Assembly: GCF_011045035.1 (NCBI RefSeq)
Contig: NZ_JAALAA010000005.1
Span: 62,001 to 126,000 of the forward strand
DNA length: 64,000 nt
Reading direction: 5' to 3'
DNA from: Nocardioides turkmenicus
Lineage (GTDB): Bacteria; Actinomycetota; Actinomycetes; Propionibacteriales; Nocardioidaceae
Shown one piece after another: positions 51,432-60,013 of this stretch. Under the pieces are notes generated by a model that was not told the origin of the DNA, searched no databases, and saw only the letters and a program-made list of their open reading frames with translations. The number at the start of each line of letters is the position of its first letter. Positions within the stretch are counted from its first letter, which is position 1. A program made the translations under genes and the position numbers.

Positions 51432-52130
51432 CTGACCAACTACGCCGAGCTACGCAAAGCGCTCGGGGATCCGATTCTGGACCCCGAGCTGCTTGAGCGT
51501 TCACTGACTCACCGGTCCTACGCCTACGAGAACGGTGGCCTGCCCACCAACGAGCGCCTGGAGTTCCTGGGCGACTCGGTGCTCGGCGTCGTGGTCACCG
51601 AGACCCTCTATCGCACCCACCCCGACCTGCCCGAGGGCAAGTTGGCCAAGCTGCGGGCGGCGGTTGTGAACGCCCGCGCCCTGGCCGAGGTCGGTCAGGC
51701 CATCGGCCTCGGCCAGCACATCAAGCTGGGCCGCGGCGAGGAGGCCACCGGTGGGCGCGAGAAGGCGTCGATCGTCTCCGACACCGTCGAGGCGGTGATC
51801 GGAGCGGTCCACCTCTCCGGTGGCATCGAGGTCTCCACCGTCCTCGTCCACCGCCTCTTCGACCCGCTCATCGAGAAGGCCTCCGACCTCGGAGCCGGTC
51901 TCGACTGGAAGACCTCCCTGCAGGAGCTCGCCGCCGAGCGGGCTCTCGGCGTGCCCGAGTACGTCATCACCGACGAGGGCCCCGACCACATGAAGACCTT
52001 CACCGCGAAGGTCCGGGTCGGCGACCAGCTCTACGGCAACGGCGTCGGCCGCTCCAAGAAGGAGGCCGAGCAGGCCGCCGCGGAGACCGCCTACGGCGAG
52101 ATCCAGGCCTCCGCCTCCTCCTCGGCCTAG
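51432..52130 (+). CDS. rnc: Ribonuclease III with probable CTG start
   Basis: 232 residues. It cuts double-stranded RNA in rRNA maturation. The catalytic signature [12 protein letters not shown] is at residues 40-51 and the C-terminal dsRNA-binding domain is at about 160-228 ([20 protein letters not shown]). The frame is closed by TGA at 51414; between it and the catalytic signature there is no ATG, GTG or TTG in frame. The first usable codon is CTG at 51432, which gives [14 protein letters not shown], the normal family N-terminus. The first GTG, at 51579, would delete the active site. Confidence 0.9.
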   Translation: MTNYAELRKALGDPILDPELLERSLTHRSYAYENGGLPTNERLEFLGDSVLGVVVTETLYRTHPDLPEGKLAKLRAAVVNARALAEVGQAIGLGQHIKLGRGEEATGGREKASIVSDTVEAVIGAVHLSGGIEVSTVLVHRLFDPLIEKASDLGAGLDWKTSLQELAAERALGVPEYVITDEGPDHMKTFTAKVRVGDQLYGNGVGRSKKEAEQAAAETAYGEIQASASSSA

Positions 52131-52139
52131 AAGGCCCAG

Positions 52140-53009
52140 ATGCCTGAGCTCCCCGAGGTCGAGGTCGTACGCGCCGGCCTCGAGCGCCACGTGCTCGGCG
52201 CGAGGATCGTCGCCGTCGAGGTCCTGCACCCCAGGCCCGTACGCCGCCACCTCGCCGGGGCCTCGGCCTTCGCCGACGAGCTGCAGGGCCGGGTCCTCAC
52301 CGGCGCCCGCCGTCGCGGCAAGTACCTCTGGCTGCCGCTCGATTCCGGCGACGCCCTGATGGCCCATCTGGGCATGAGCGGCCAGATGCTCGTCCAGCCT
52401 CCGTCGTCGCCCGACGAGAGGCACCTGCGCGTCCGCATCCGCCTCGACGGCGCCGCCGAGGGCCGCGAGCTCCGCTTCGTCGACCAACGCATGTTCGGCG
52501 GCCTCTCGATCAGCCCCGGCGGAGCCGAGCTCCCGCCCGAGATCGCCCACATCGCCCCCGACCCGCTCGAGGCCGCCTTCGACGCCGAGGCGGTCGTCCG
52601 GCGGGTTCGGAGATCGGCCAGCGGCATCAAGCGCATCCTGCTCAACCAGACCGTGATCAGCGGCGTCGGCAACATCTACGCCGACGAGGCGCTGTGGCGC
52701 GCGAAGCTGCACGGCGAACGGCCGGGGGAGCGCCTGACCGCCGCCAAGGTGCGCGAGCTGCTCGGCCACGTACGTGACGTGATGACCGAGGCCCTCGCCC
52801 AGGGCGGCACCTCCTTCGACGCGCTCTACGTCAACGTGAACGGCGAGTCGGGCTACTTCGAGCGGTCGCTGGCTGCGTACGGGCGTGAGGGCGAGCCGTG
52901 TGACCGGTGTGGTTCGCCGATGCGCCGCATCGCCTTCATGAACCGCTCCTCCTACTTCTGCCCGACGTGCCAGCCGGCCCTTCGGGTCCGGAGGATCCCG
53001 GCGAAATAG
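52140..53009 (+). CDS. mutM: Formamidopyrimidine-DNA glycosylase
   Basis: 289 residues. It removes 8-oxoguanine and formamidopyrimidines from DNA. The catalytic N-terminus [14 protein letters not shown] is intact (Pro2, Glu3), RGKYLWLPL has the conserved Lys, and the C-terminal zinc finger has CDRCGSPM and FCPTCQP. It starts nine bases after rnc, the usual order before smc; here smc is 10 kb further on. Confidence 0.97.
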   Translation: MPELPEVEVVRAGLERHVLGARIVAVEVLHPRPVRRHLAGASAFADELQGRVLTGARRRGKYLWLPLDSGDALMAHLGMSGQMLVQPPSSPDERHLRVRIRLDGAAEGRELRFVDQRMFGGLSISPGGAELPPEIAHIAPDPLEAAFDAEAVVRRVRRSASGIKRILLNQTVISGVGNIYADEALWRAKLHGERPGERLTAAKVRELLGHVRDVMTEALAQGGTSFDALYVNVNGESGYFERSLAAYGREGEPCDRCGSPMRRIAFMNRSSYFCPTCQPALRVRRIPAK

Positions 53010-53340
53010 TCACTTCGGGCCGGCTTCCGGGTCTCCTCGTCGGTCATTGAGAATTTCGTAAAGGCGTGGGCTAGGCTCTCGGTCGTTCGTCGTGGTGCAG
53101 CACCCTGTACCGGCCGTGAAGCTGACGACACACCGCTGCGTTCGGGCCAGCGGACCAACCGGGTGGCGACGTGGTCATCCGGATCTCGGGTATGCCAAAC
53201 CAAGGCCCTCGCGCACCGGCACAGGCGTGAACCACAACGCCGTGCCCTCGGGTGGTCAAGCTCGACAAGGACAACAGGTGGCTCCCCACAAGCTCGCCGT
53301 ACCTCCCTCTGTGACAGCTGCACGCTGGGTGAGAGGGCTG
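53010..53340. other. Intergenic region / long leader before the GT2 gene
   Basis: 331 bases. TAGGCT at 53072-53077 is a likely -10, giving a leader of about 255 bases. An open frame from GTG 53092 joins the GT2 gene, but its 83 extra residues have no resemblance to glycosyltransferases and biased composition. No riboswitch recognised. Confidence 0.5.
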
Positions 53341-54462
53341 ATGCGCATCAGGCCCACGCTCAGCGTGGTCGTGCCGGTCTACAACGTCGCGGAGTACGTC
53401 GAGAAGAGCCTCCGGAGCGTCCTGGACCAGCCGCGGGACGAGATCTCGGGACTCGAGGTGATCGTGGTCGACGACGGCTCGACCGATGGATCTGCGCAGG
53501 TCCTGCGGCGGATCGCCGCCGAGGAGCCGTGCGTCACCGTCATCACGCAGCCGAACTCGGGCGTGTCGAGGGCCCGTCACACCGGGATCGACGCGGCGAC
53601 CGGCGAGTTGCTGACGTTCGTCGACCCTGACGACGTCCTTCCGCCGGACGCGTGGTCGGCGATGATCCGGTCGCTGCGGCGTACGGGCTCGGACTTCGCG
53701 GTCGGGGCCGCGGAGCGGGTCAGCGTCGAGAATGGGGTGGAGCGGAGGTTCATGACGCCGCTGATGCGTCGCAACCACGCGGAGGAGCGGCTCAGGTGCC
53801 GGATCGAGGACGCGCCGCTGATGCTCGCCGACATCTTCGTGTGGAACAAGATCTTCCGCCGGTCGTTCTGGACGAAGAACGCGATCGCCTTCCCGGAGCG
53901 AACCCGCTACCAGGATCAGGTCGCGCTCACCCAGGTCTTCCTGGCAGCCGACTCTTTCGACGTGATGACCGAGATCGTCTACGACTGGCAGGTGCGTGCC
54001 GACCGGTCCTCGGCGACGCAGAAGCGTGCGCAGATCGCCAACCTCGTCGAGCGGATCGGCACCAAGCGCCAGACCCTCGAGCTCGTCCGCGCGTCCGGCT
54101 CGGCCCCTCTCATGGAGACGCTGCTCGCGGAGATCCTGCCGATCGACATGTGGGAGCACTTCCGCGCGGCGGTCCACCCCGACACCGAGGAGCCGCGCCG
54201 CTACTGGGAGCTGCTGCGGGCCGCGGTCCTGGAGTTCTGGTACGACGCCGGCGTGCCGTTCGAGTCCACGACGGTTCCGCCGGCTCAACGGCTGATGGCG
54301 TGGCTGGTCGCCCAGGACCGGGCCGAGGACCTCGCCGCGTTCGTCGCGATGATCGACAGGTACGGCGCGGGCCGGGCGTTCCGGCAGCATCCGTGGCGCG
54401 AGGATCCGGCGCTGCCCGCGGAAGTGCGTGCGATCGAGAATTCGGTGGGAGTGCCCTGCTGA
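53341..54462 (+). CDS. GT2 family glycosyltransferase
   Basis: 373 residues. SVVVPVYNVAEYVEKSLRSV opens the GT-A domain; VIVVDDGSTDGSAQVL, the donor/metal site LLTFVDPDDVLPPDAW and a 230-residue C-terminal helical part follow. The protein is probably soluble and makes a bond in a surface polymer. ATG 53341. It is the first gene inserted between mutM and smc. Confidence 0.9.
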   Translation: MRIRPTLSVVVPVYNVAEYVEKSLRSVLDQPRDEISGLEVIVVDDGSTDGSAQVLRRIAAEEPCVTVITQPNSGVSRARHTGIDAATGELLTFVDPDDVLPPDAWSAMIRSLRRTGSDFAVGAAERVSVENGVERRFMTPLMRRNHAEERLRCRIEDAPLMLADIFVWNKIFRRSFWTKNAIAFPERTRYQDQVALTQVFLAADSFDVMTEIVYDWQVRADRSSATQKRAQIANLVERIGTKRQTLELVRASGSAPLMETLLAEILPIDMWEHFRAAVHPDTEEPRRYWELLRAAVLEFWYDAGVPFESTTVPPAQRLMAWLVAQDRAEDLAAFVAMIDRYGAGRAFRQHPWREDPALPAEVRAIENSVGVPC

Positions 54463-54482
54463 CGTGGCAACCAATGCGTGGA

Positions 54483-54488
54483 TAGGCT
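54483..54488 (+). promoter_or_regulatory. -10 box (TAGGCT) of leaderless rhomboid-like gene
   Basis: TAGGCT ends seven bases before the GTG at 54496; the string GGATAGGCTC is shared with the promoter at 378. Confidence 0.5.
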
Positions 54489-54495
54489 CGGCCCC

Positions 54496-55371
54496 GTGCG
54501 AGAACGTTTCCGGTTGACCCCAGGCGGTCGTTACCCCCACGAGCCTTGGTTCCACATCGGTTCTTTGGGGGTGACCACGACATGGCTCGTCGTCTTCGCG
54601 AGCATCGTCGGGCTGGTGCTCTTCGCGGCTCTGGGCGGCGAGGGCGTGCTCGGCGGACTGGCGCTGATCCAGCCCAACCTCGCAGAGCTCAAGCTGTGGA
54701 CGCTGATGACCTGGCCGTTCGCCTATCCGCAGTTCAGCATCTTCGACGTACTGGCGATCTTCTTCTTCTGGTACTTCGGCTCCGACCTCGAGCGCAACGA
54801 GCTCGGTCGGGTCAAGTTCGCCTGGCTGCTGGTTGCGTTCACCGCGGTGCTCTCGGTGCTGACCGTCTTCTTCGGCTCGGTGCTCGACCCCAGCTATCTC
54901 CTCGCCGGTCTCGGCATGCTGGAGATGATGGTGGTGCTGCTGTGGATCGCGCAGTGGCCCGACCGGATGTTCATGTTCAACATCCCGGCCTGGCTCTTCG
55001 GTGTGATCCTGGTCGGCATCCAGCTGATCCAGTATCTCGGCTACCGCAGCTGGGTGATGCTGCTCGTCTTCGTCGTCGGCCTCGCCGTCAACGCGTTCGT
55101 CGCGCGCCAGTTCGGCCTGCTCGACCGGTTCGCCTGGATCCCGCAGGTCGCCGGCTCCGGACAGCCCAAGGCGGCCAAGCCTGCGAAGGCGAAGAAGCGC
55201 AAGTCCGGCCCGACCGTGGTCACCGGCCCGTGGGAGTCCTCGACCGTCTCGAAGGACGAGCAGCGGATGGACGAGCTCCTCGACAAGATCCACGCCCAGG
55301 GCGCCGACTCGCTGACCAGCAAGGAGAAGAAGGAGCTCATGCAACTGCGTGAGCGCCGCCGCCGCGGCTGA
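54496..55371 (+). CDS. Rhomboid-like membrane protein lacking the catalytic serine motif
   Basis: 291 residues, about six membrane helices between residues 25 and 200, then a Lys/Ala-rich linker and a conserved C-terminal tail MDELLDKIHAQGADSLTSKE that is also found at the end of bacterial rhomboid-family proteins. The rhomboid GxSG is not present: the corresponding place reads LAGLGMLEMMVV. WNIT-type histidine motifs are absent too. It is probably an inactive rhomboid relative (like derlins) that binds membrane proteins. The family call rests mainly on topology and tail. Confidence 0.72.
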   Translation: MRERFRLTPGGRYPHEPWFHIGSLGVTTTWLVVFASIVGLVLFAALGGEGVLGGLALIQPNLAELKLWTLMTWPFAYPQFSIFDVLAIFFFWYFGSDLERNELGRVKFAWLLVAFTAVLSVLTVFFGSVLDPSYLLAGLGMLEMMVVLLWIAQWPDRMFMFNIPAWLFGVILVGIQLIQYLGYRSWVMLLVFVVGLAVNAFVARQFGLLDRFAWIPQVAGSGQPKAAKPAKAKKRKSGPTVVTGPWESSTVSKDEQRMDELLDKIHAQGADSLTSKEKKELMQLRERRRRG

Positions 55372-55542
55372 CCCGAAGTTGAGTGCGACGCACTCAGGTT
55401 TTGCCGGGAAAGCCGGGTATCGCACGGTCTGAGGTCCCGGCTTTGGACGCGCGACGTTGACGCTTGTCGATAACGGTGTCACTCTTGTAGACGGCCCGGT
55501 ATCGCGGGAACTTCTAGTGATTCCAACGAAGGAAACGTATTC

Positions 55543-55740
55543 ATGGCGAAGGCGCTGATCGGTTACATGAGCAGCGACCTGCGGACTCCCGCCCACCTCA
55601 CAGCCGAGAATGCTCGGCTTCGTGCGCGTGTGCGTGAGCTCGAGGATCTCGTTCTCACTCTGAAGACGGAGAACGACGCATTGGTCGCGGCCCACACCGC
55701 GGACCTCGACTCCTCGATGCAGGAGATGCAGCCCGCCTGA
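55543..55740 (+). CDS. Small coiled-coil protein
   Basis: 65 residues. After a short MAKALIGYMSSDLRTP start, residues 20-50 form a leucine-zipper-like helix (AENARLRARVRELEDLVLTL with Leu every seven), and the end is polar. GAAGGAAA lies 9 bases before the ATG. No known function. A hairpin at 55768 follows. It resembles small conserved actinobacterial proteins of unknown role. Confidence 0.75.
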   Translation: MAKALIGYMSSDLRTPAHLTAENARLRARVRELEDLVLTLKTENDALVAAHTADLDSSMQEMQPA

Positions 55741-56049
55741 CCTGCGGGCAACTCTGCAACACCACGGGCGAGGGCTATTTCTTGATCAAGGCGTAGCCCC
55801 TCGCTCAGGGGGAACCGGCTCTGGCACTCAGGGTCGGTTTCGACCTTTTCGAGCGGAGTCCACACAAGGTGCGGGGCGTCCCCTGAAATTGACCCTTCAG
55901 GTGGCGAGGAACAACCGACTTGGTTAAGATCACGCGGTTCGCCATGGACGGCGGGCATCTGCATCCTCCCCCACAGGAGCTCCTCCCTTGTACTCGTTGT
56001 GCCATGCCCTGGACTCGGCGTGCGCGGTGCTGCCACCAGAAGCCGCACG
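55741..56049. other. Intergenic region between small coiled-coil gene and acyltransferase
   Basis: 309 bases without a convincing gene. It contains the hairpin at 55768-55804, a second short hairpin CTGAAATTGACCCTTCAG at about 55883, and TAAGAT near 55924 as a possible -10 for the acyltransferase gene. Confidence 0.45.
55768..55804 (+). terminator. Hairpin after the coiled-coil gene
   Basis: GCGAGGGCTA at 55768-55777 pairs with TAGCCCCTCGC at 55794-55804 with one bulged base; loop of 16 bases. Confidence 0.5.
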
Positions 56050-58086
56050 ATGAGAGGCCGTCCCGGCCCGCGCTTCGACATCCAGGCGCTGCGGGCTCTT
56101 GCGGTGTCGCTCGTCGTCGTCTACCACTTCTGGCCGCACCGGCTAACCGGCGGCTACGTCGGCGTCGACGTCTTCTTCGTCATCTCCGGCTTCCTGATCA
56201 CCACGCATCTGCTGGACCACGTCCCGGCCTCCCTGGGTGATCTCGGCGAGTTCTGGGGGAGGCGGATCCGGCGGCTGCTCCCGGCCGCGCTGAGCGTGAT
56301 CGCGGTGACGCTGGCGGCCACCTGGTGGATCGCTCCGCCGACGCTGTGGGACGGTACGGCCCGGCAGGCCGTCGCCTCCGCCGTCTACGTGCAGAACTGG
56401 TTCCTCGCGGGGGAGGCAGTCGACTACCTCGCCGCCGACAACGCCGCCACGCCAGTGCAGCACTACTGGTCGCTCTCGGTCGAGGAGCAGTTCTACGTCC
56501 TCTGGCCCGTGCTCCTGCTCGCCGTCGGCGTGGTTGCCCGCCGTCGCGGGATATCCGTCCGCCGCGTCGCAGGCGTGGCAGTGACGCTCCTCGTCGCCGG
56601 CTCGCTGCTCTGCTCGGTCCTGATCACCGACGCCTCGGCCTACTTCGTGACCCAGACTCGGGTCTGGGAGCTGGGCCTGGGCGGCCTGGTAGCGGTCGCC
56701 GCACCGCGCCTGAGCCGACTGCCGGCCGCCGCACGCTTGGCGCTTGTCTGGAGCGGGCTGGGGCTGGTGGCTTACGCCTCGGTGGTGTTCGATCACGCCA
56801 CCGTGTTCCCCGGCACCGCTGCGCTGGTGCCGGTCGTCGGTGCCGCTCTGGTCATCACAGCCGACGTACGCCGCGGTCCGCTGTCTCCGCTGTGGCTGAT
56901 GGCACGGCGTCCGGTGCAGGTGCTCGGCGACCTGTCCTATTCGATCTATCTGTGGCACTGGCCGCTGGTCGTCCTGCTGCCCTACGCGCTGGACGGTCCG
57001 GTACCGGGTGTGGTCAAGCTCCTCGGCCTGTGTGCTGTGGTGCTGGCCGCGTGGGTGACCAAGACCTACGTGGAAGACCCCCTGCGCGGGCGGCGTCCGC
57101 TCGGTCTTCCGCTGCGCCGCAGCTTCGTGTTCGCGCTGACGGGAGCGTTGGTCATCGGCAGCTGCGGGTTCGCGCTCCACCGCGAGTCGGAGGAGCAGGC
57201 CCGGCAGGTGGCGGCGCCCTCGCCCACCGAGGACCCCTGCTACGCGGCGGCGGCGCTGTCCCGGGGGTCGTGCGCCCCGCACGGCTCGGGCGAGCTCTAC
57301 CTGCCGCCGCTGGCTGCGGTCGATGACAGGTCACGCCTCTTCGAGAACGGATGCGTCCTGCAGATGGACGACGTGTCCCGGCGTACCTGCACCTTCGGGA
57401 GCGATGCACCCGACGCGACTCCGGTCGCGTTGGTGGGCAACTCGCATGCGGCGATGTGGGCGCCAGCGCTGGAGCTCGTCGCCCGGCAGCGCAACTGGCA
57501 GGTCACGACCTACCTGATGTACGAGTGCTACACCGTCGACCGGCCGGTTGAGCTGCCGGACCGGGCGGCGACGAAAGCGTGCGCCGACTGGAACAGGTAC
57601 GTCATCAACCGGGTCGCCGATGGTCGAGAACGGCTGGTCGTGGTGAGCAACCGCTACTACCGAACCATGGCTGGCGCTGACGGTGATCGGGGCGAGAGCC
57701 TCGAGCTGGCCCGGAAGGCGTCCGGCCGGGTGCTGAAGCGTTGGGTGGCCGCCGACAAGAGGGTCCTGGTGATCGAGGACCCGCCCATGCCGCCGACGCC
57801 GAACACGCCGGACTGCGTTGCCGCCAACCCGCGTGATCTCGGCGCGTGCGACGGGAGCGTGAAGCAGACCGCCTCACCAGACCCGATGGCGGCCGTCGCC
57901 CGCACCTCACCCCTGGACGGTGTCGACGTGCTCGACACCACCACCGACTTCTGCCGTGATGGCAGGTGCTACGCGACGATCGGCGGGGTGGTGGCCTACT
58001 ACGACCGCTCGCACGTGACCGCGACATACGTGAAGAGTCTGACGGGCCGCCTCGACGCGGCCACGACGGCAGCCCTAGGAAATTGA
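56050..58086 (+). CDS. OatA-like acyltransferase with C-terminal SGNH domain
   Basis: 678 residues. The Acyltransferase_3 membrane part has about ten helices and begins FDIQALRALAVSLVVVYHFW, followed by GGYVGVDVFFVISGFLITTH and HYWSLSVEEQFYVLWPVLLL. The C-terminal outside SGNH domain has VALVGNSHAAMWAPALE with the nucleophile Ser and a late SHVTATYVKSL carrying the His. Such proteins O-acetylate peptidoglycan or surface glycans at the outer face. The ATG at 56050 is preferred; an upstream GTG at 55999 is in frame. Confidence 0.92.
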   Translation: MRGRPGPRFDIQALRALAVSLVVVYHFWPHRLTGGYVGVDVFFVISGFLITTHLLDHVPASLGDLGEFWGRRIRRLLPAALSVIAVTLAATWWIAPPTLWDGTARQAVASAVYVQNWFLAGEAVDYLAADNAATPVQHYWSLSVEEQFYVLWPVLLLAVGVVARRRGISVRRVAGVAVTLLVAGSLLCSVLITDASAYFVTQTRVWELGLGGLVAVAAPRLSRLPAAARLALVWSGLGLVAYASVVFDHATVFPGTAALVPVVGAALVITADVRRGPLSPLWLMARRPVQVLGDLSYSIYLWHWPLVVLLPYALDGPVPGVVKLLGLCAVVLAAWVTKTYVEDPLRGRRPLGLPLRRSFVFALTGALVIGSCGFALHRESEEQARQVAAPSPTEDPCYAAAALSRGSCAPHGSGELYLPPLAAVDDRSRLFENGCVLQMDDVSRRTCTFGSDAPDATPVALVGNSHAAMWAPALELVARQRNWQVTTYLMYECYTVDRPVELPDRAATKACADWNRYVINRVADGRERLVVVSNRYYRTMAGADGDRGESLELARKASGRVLKRWVAADKRVLVIEDPPMPPTPNTPDCVAANPRDLGACDGSVKQTASPDPMAAVARTSPLDGVDVLDTTTDFCRDGRCYATIGGVVAYYDRSHVTATYVKSLTGRLDAATTAALGN

Positions 58087-58093
58087 AGGACCC

Positions 58094-59944
58094 ATGCCCA
58101 CACATCCCTTGACAAGTGCACCAGCCGAATCCTGCGAGGACACGGTGCTGGCGAGCACCGAGGACGTATGGACCTACCTCGCGCAGCTGCCACAGGCCGC
58201 CCGCCAGGTGTCCATCGTGGTTGCCGACGTGGACCTGGTCCGTGTCCTTACGCTCGCCGACCCAGAGGTGACCGCGCAACGGTTCGCGATGCGGATCAAG
58301 CGATGGGAGTCCCCGCACAGTCGGTGGAACGGTCGCCTCGGCTGGGCGCCGGGAGTGCTTCGCCACGAGGTGCGCTATCCGCGAAGCGGCGTCGGCACCG
58401 CCGAGGTCGAGATCGTGCTGCGCGAGCCGATCTCGCTCGCGGCGATCGTTCGCGCCGTCTACCCGCTCTTCGCGGTCACGCGCGGGCAGCACGGCTACGG
58501 GTACGTCGAGCTCGGCACTGACGCGCTCGCGCCTGCCGGGCTCAAGCTGCTGCCCACGCCGGTGGCTCCCGGCATCCCGGAGCTGCCGGTCGACCACCTC
58601 GATGGCGTCGGCCTGAGCCTGGCAGACTTCGGCCTGGTCAGCGACCAGGCGCGACTGGCGGAGCTGAATGCAGTCAAGGATGACCCGTCGGACACGGTCT
58701 TCCGGCACCCGCTGGCCGTCGACGCCACGACCGGACACCTGGTCGTCTCCGACCGTGGCATCGCGCCGTTGGTCGACCTCAGTGTGCACAACCCGGTCGG
58801 GCGGTTCCAGGGTTGGTACGACCCCGACGGCTGGCTGACGGCGACTTTCGCCTCCGGGCAGCTGCGTCTCGAGCCGACCGCGGCCTCGAGCCCCGCGGCA
58901 GCCGGGTTCGCTCAGGCACTGACGGAGCCACTGCGCGCTGCGGACGTACGCAGCCTGCGTCGGATCGAGTCGGTCGATCTGTCCGGGCTCGAGGTGACCG
59001 GCGTCGGCGAGGAGCGCGCGCTCTACTGCCGGCTGGCCGAGTTGGCTGCCACCGGCGTCATCCTGCACTCGCTCCCCGCCACGATGCGGCTCGCCGAGGA
59101 CGTACTCGGCAAGGAGCTGGCTGCGATGCTGCGCCAGCCATACCGACCGGGCGGCGGCCTGGTGCGCGAGCTGCGGTCCGTGCCGCAGCGACGCGAGGCG
59201 ATGGAGCGTTTCGGCGGCTTCTTCGAGCTCGCCGGCCACGTCCAAGAGCACGGGCATCGGCTGCTCCCCAAGGTCAGCGCCGTCCTCTCCACGATGCGGC
59301 CGGGACGGGTCGCCGGGGTGATCGAGGCACTCGCCGCGCAGCGATATCCGCACCTGGAGATCATCGTCGCCGTCCACGGTGCCGAGGGGCCGCTCCCGCC
59401 GCGGCTGGAGAAGGTCATCGCAGACACCGGCGCGATCGTCACCCGCCACGAGAAGGCGAAGGCGTTCGGTTCCGTTCTGGCCGACGCGGCGCGGGTGGCG
59501 TCGGGAGACCTGGTCGTGAAGATCGATGACGACGACGTCTACGGTCCTCGGGTGATCGGCGACCTGGTGCTCGCCTACCTCTATTCCGGCGCCGACATGG
59601 TCGGGAAGACGACCGAGTACCTGTACCTCGAGGCGCTCGACCACACCGTCCACCGCACCTTCGCGACCGAGACGTACCACTACCAGCTCGCCGGCGGCGC
59701 GATGATGCTCTCCACCGGCATGCTCAACGAGATCGGTGGATGGCGGCCCACGCCCAACTCGACCGATCGTTCGGTGCTGATCCGTGCGGGGAACGCGGGT
59801 GCGATCGGCTACCGCACCCACGGGCTCGGGTACGTCTACATCCGTCACGCCGACGGACACACCTGGCGGCGTGACGACTCCAGCCTGGTCGCCGGCTCCT
59901 ACGAACAGTGGCCTCGTTTCATGCCCGAGATCGTCGAAGGCTGA
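58094..59944 (+). CDS. Large GT2-type glycosyltransferase with long N-terminal region
   Basis: 616 residues. Residues 390-600 look like a GT2 GT-A domain: SAVLSTMRPGRVAGVIEALA, EIIVAVHG, and the metal site LVVKIDDDDVYGPRVI, then RTHGLGYVYIRHADG. The first 390 residues have no family I recognise; they are rich in alternating strands and helices and include LVVSDRGIAPLVDLSVHNP. It starts eight bases after the acyltransferase. Likely acts in the cytosol on a surface-glycan precursor. Confidence 0.8.
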   Translation: MPTHPLTSAPAESCEDTVLASTEDVWTYLAQLPQAARQVSIVVADVDLVRVLTLADPEVTAQRFAMRIKRWESPHSRWNGRLGWAPGVLRHEVRYPRSGVGTAEVEIVLREPISLAAIVRAVYPLFAVTRGQHGYGYVELGTDALAPAGLKLLPTPVAPGIPELPVDHLDGVGLSLADFGLVSDQARLAELNAVKDDPSDTVFRHPLAVDATTGHLVVSDRGIAPLVDLSVHNPVGRFQGWYDPDGWLTATFASGQLRLEPTAASSPAAAGFAQALTEPLRAADVRSLRRIESVDLSGLEVTGVGEERALYCRLAELAATGVILHSLPATMRLAEDVLGKELAAMLRQPYRPGGGLVRELRSVPQRREAMERFGGFFELAGHVQEHGHRLLPKVSAVLSTMRPGRVAGVIEALAAQRYPHLEIIVAVHGAEGPLPPRLEKVIADTGAIVTRHEKAKAFGSVLADAARVASGDLVVKIDDDDVYGPRVIGDLVLAYLYSGADMVGKTTEYLYLEALDHTVHRTFATETYHYQLAGGAMMLSTGMLNEIGGWRPTPNSTDRSVLIRAGNAGAIGYRTHGLGYVYIRHADGHTWRRDDSSLVAGSYEQWPRFMPEIVEG

Positions 59945-60013
59945 GCGCTCATCCGCTCGGTCGTCCAGAACCCCCCTAGCGAAAACCCTCACAGAAGGCC
60001 CAGAGAAGGACCC

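Noticed and set aside
53092..53340. N-terminal extension of the GT2 gene at 53341
   Set aside because: The 83 residues have odd composition and do not resemble the family; the region looks like a leader.
53071..55695. 874-residue reverse ORF
   Set aside because: Antisense to GT2 and the rhomboid-like gene, both of which have clear motifs; its composition is that of a shadow frame.
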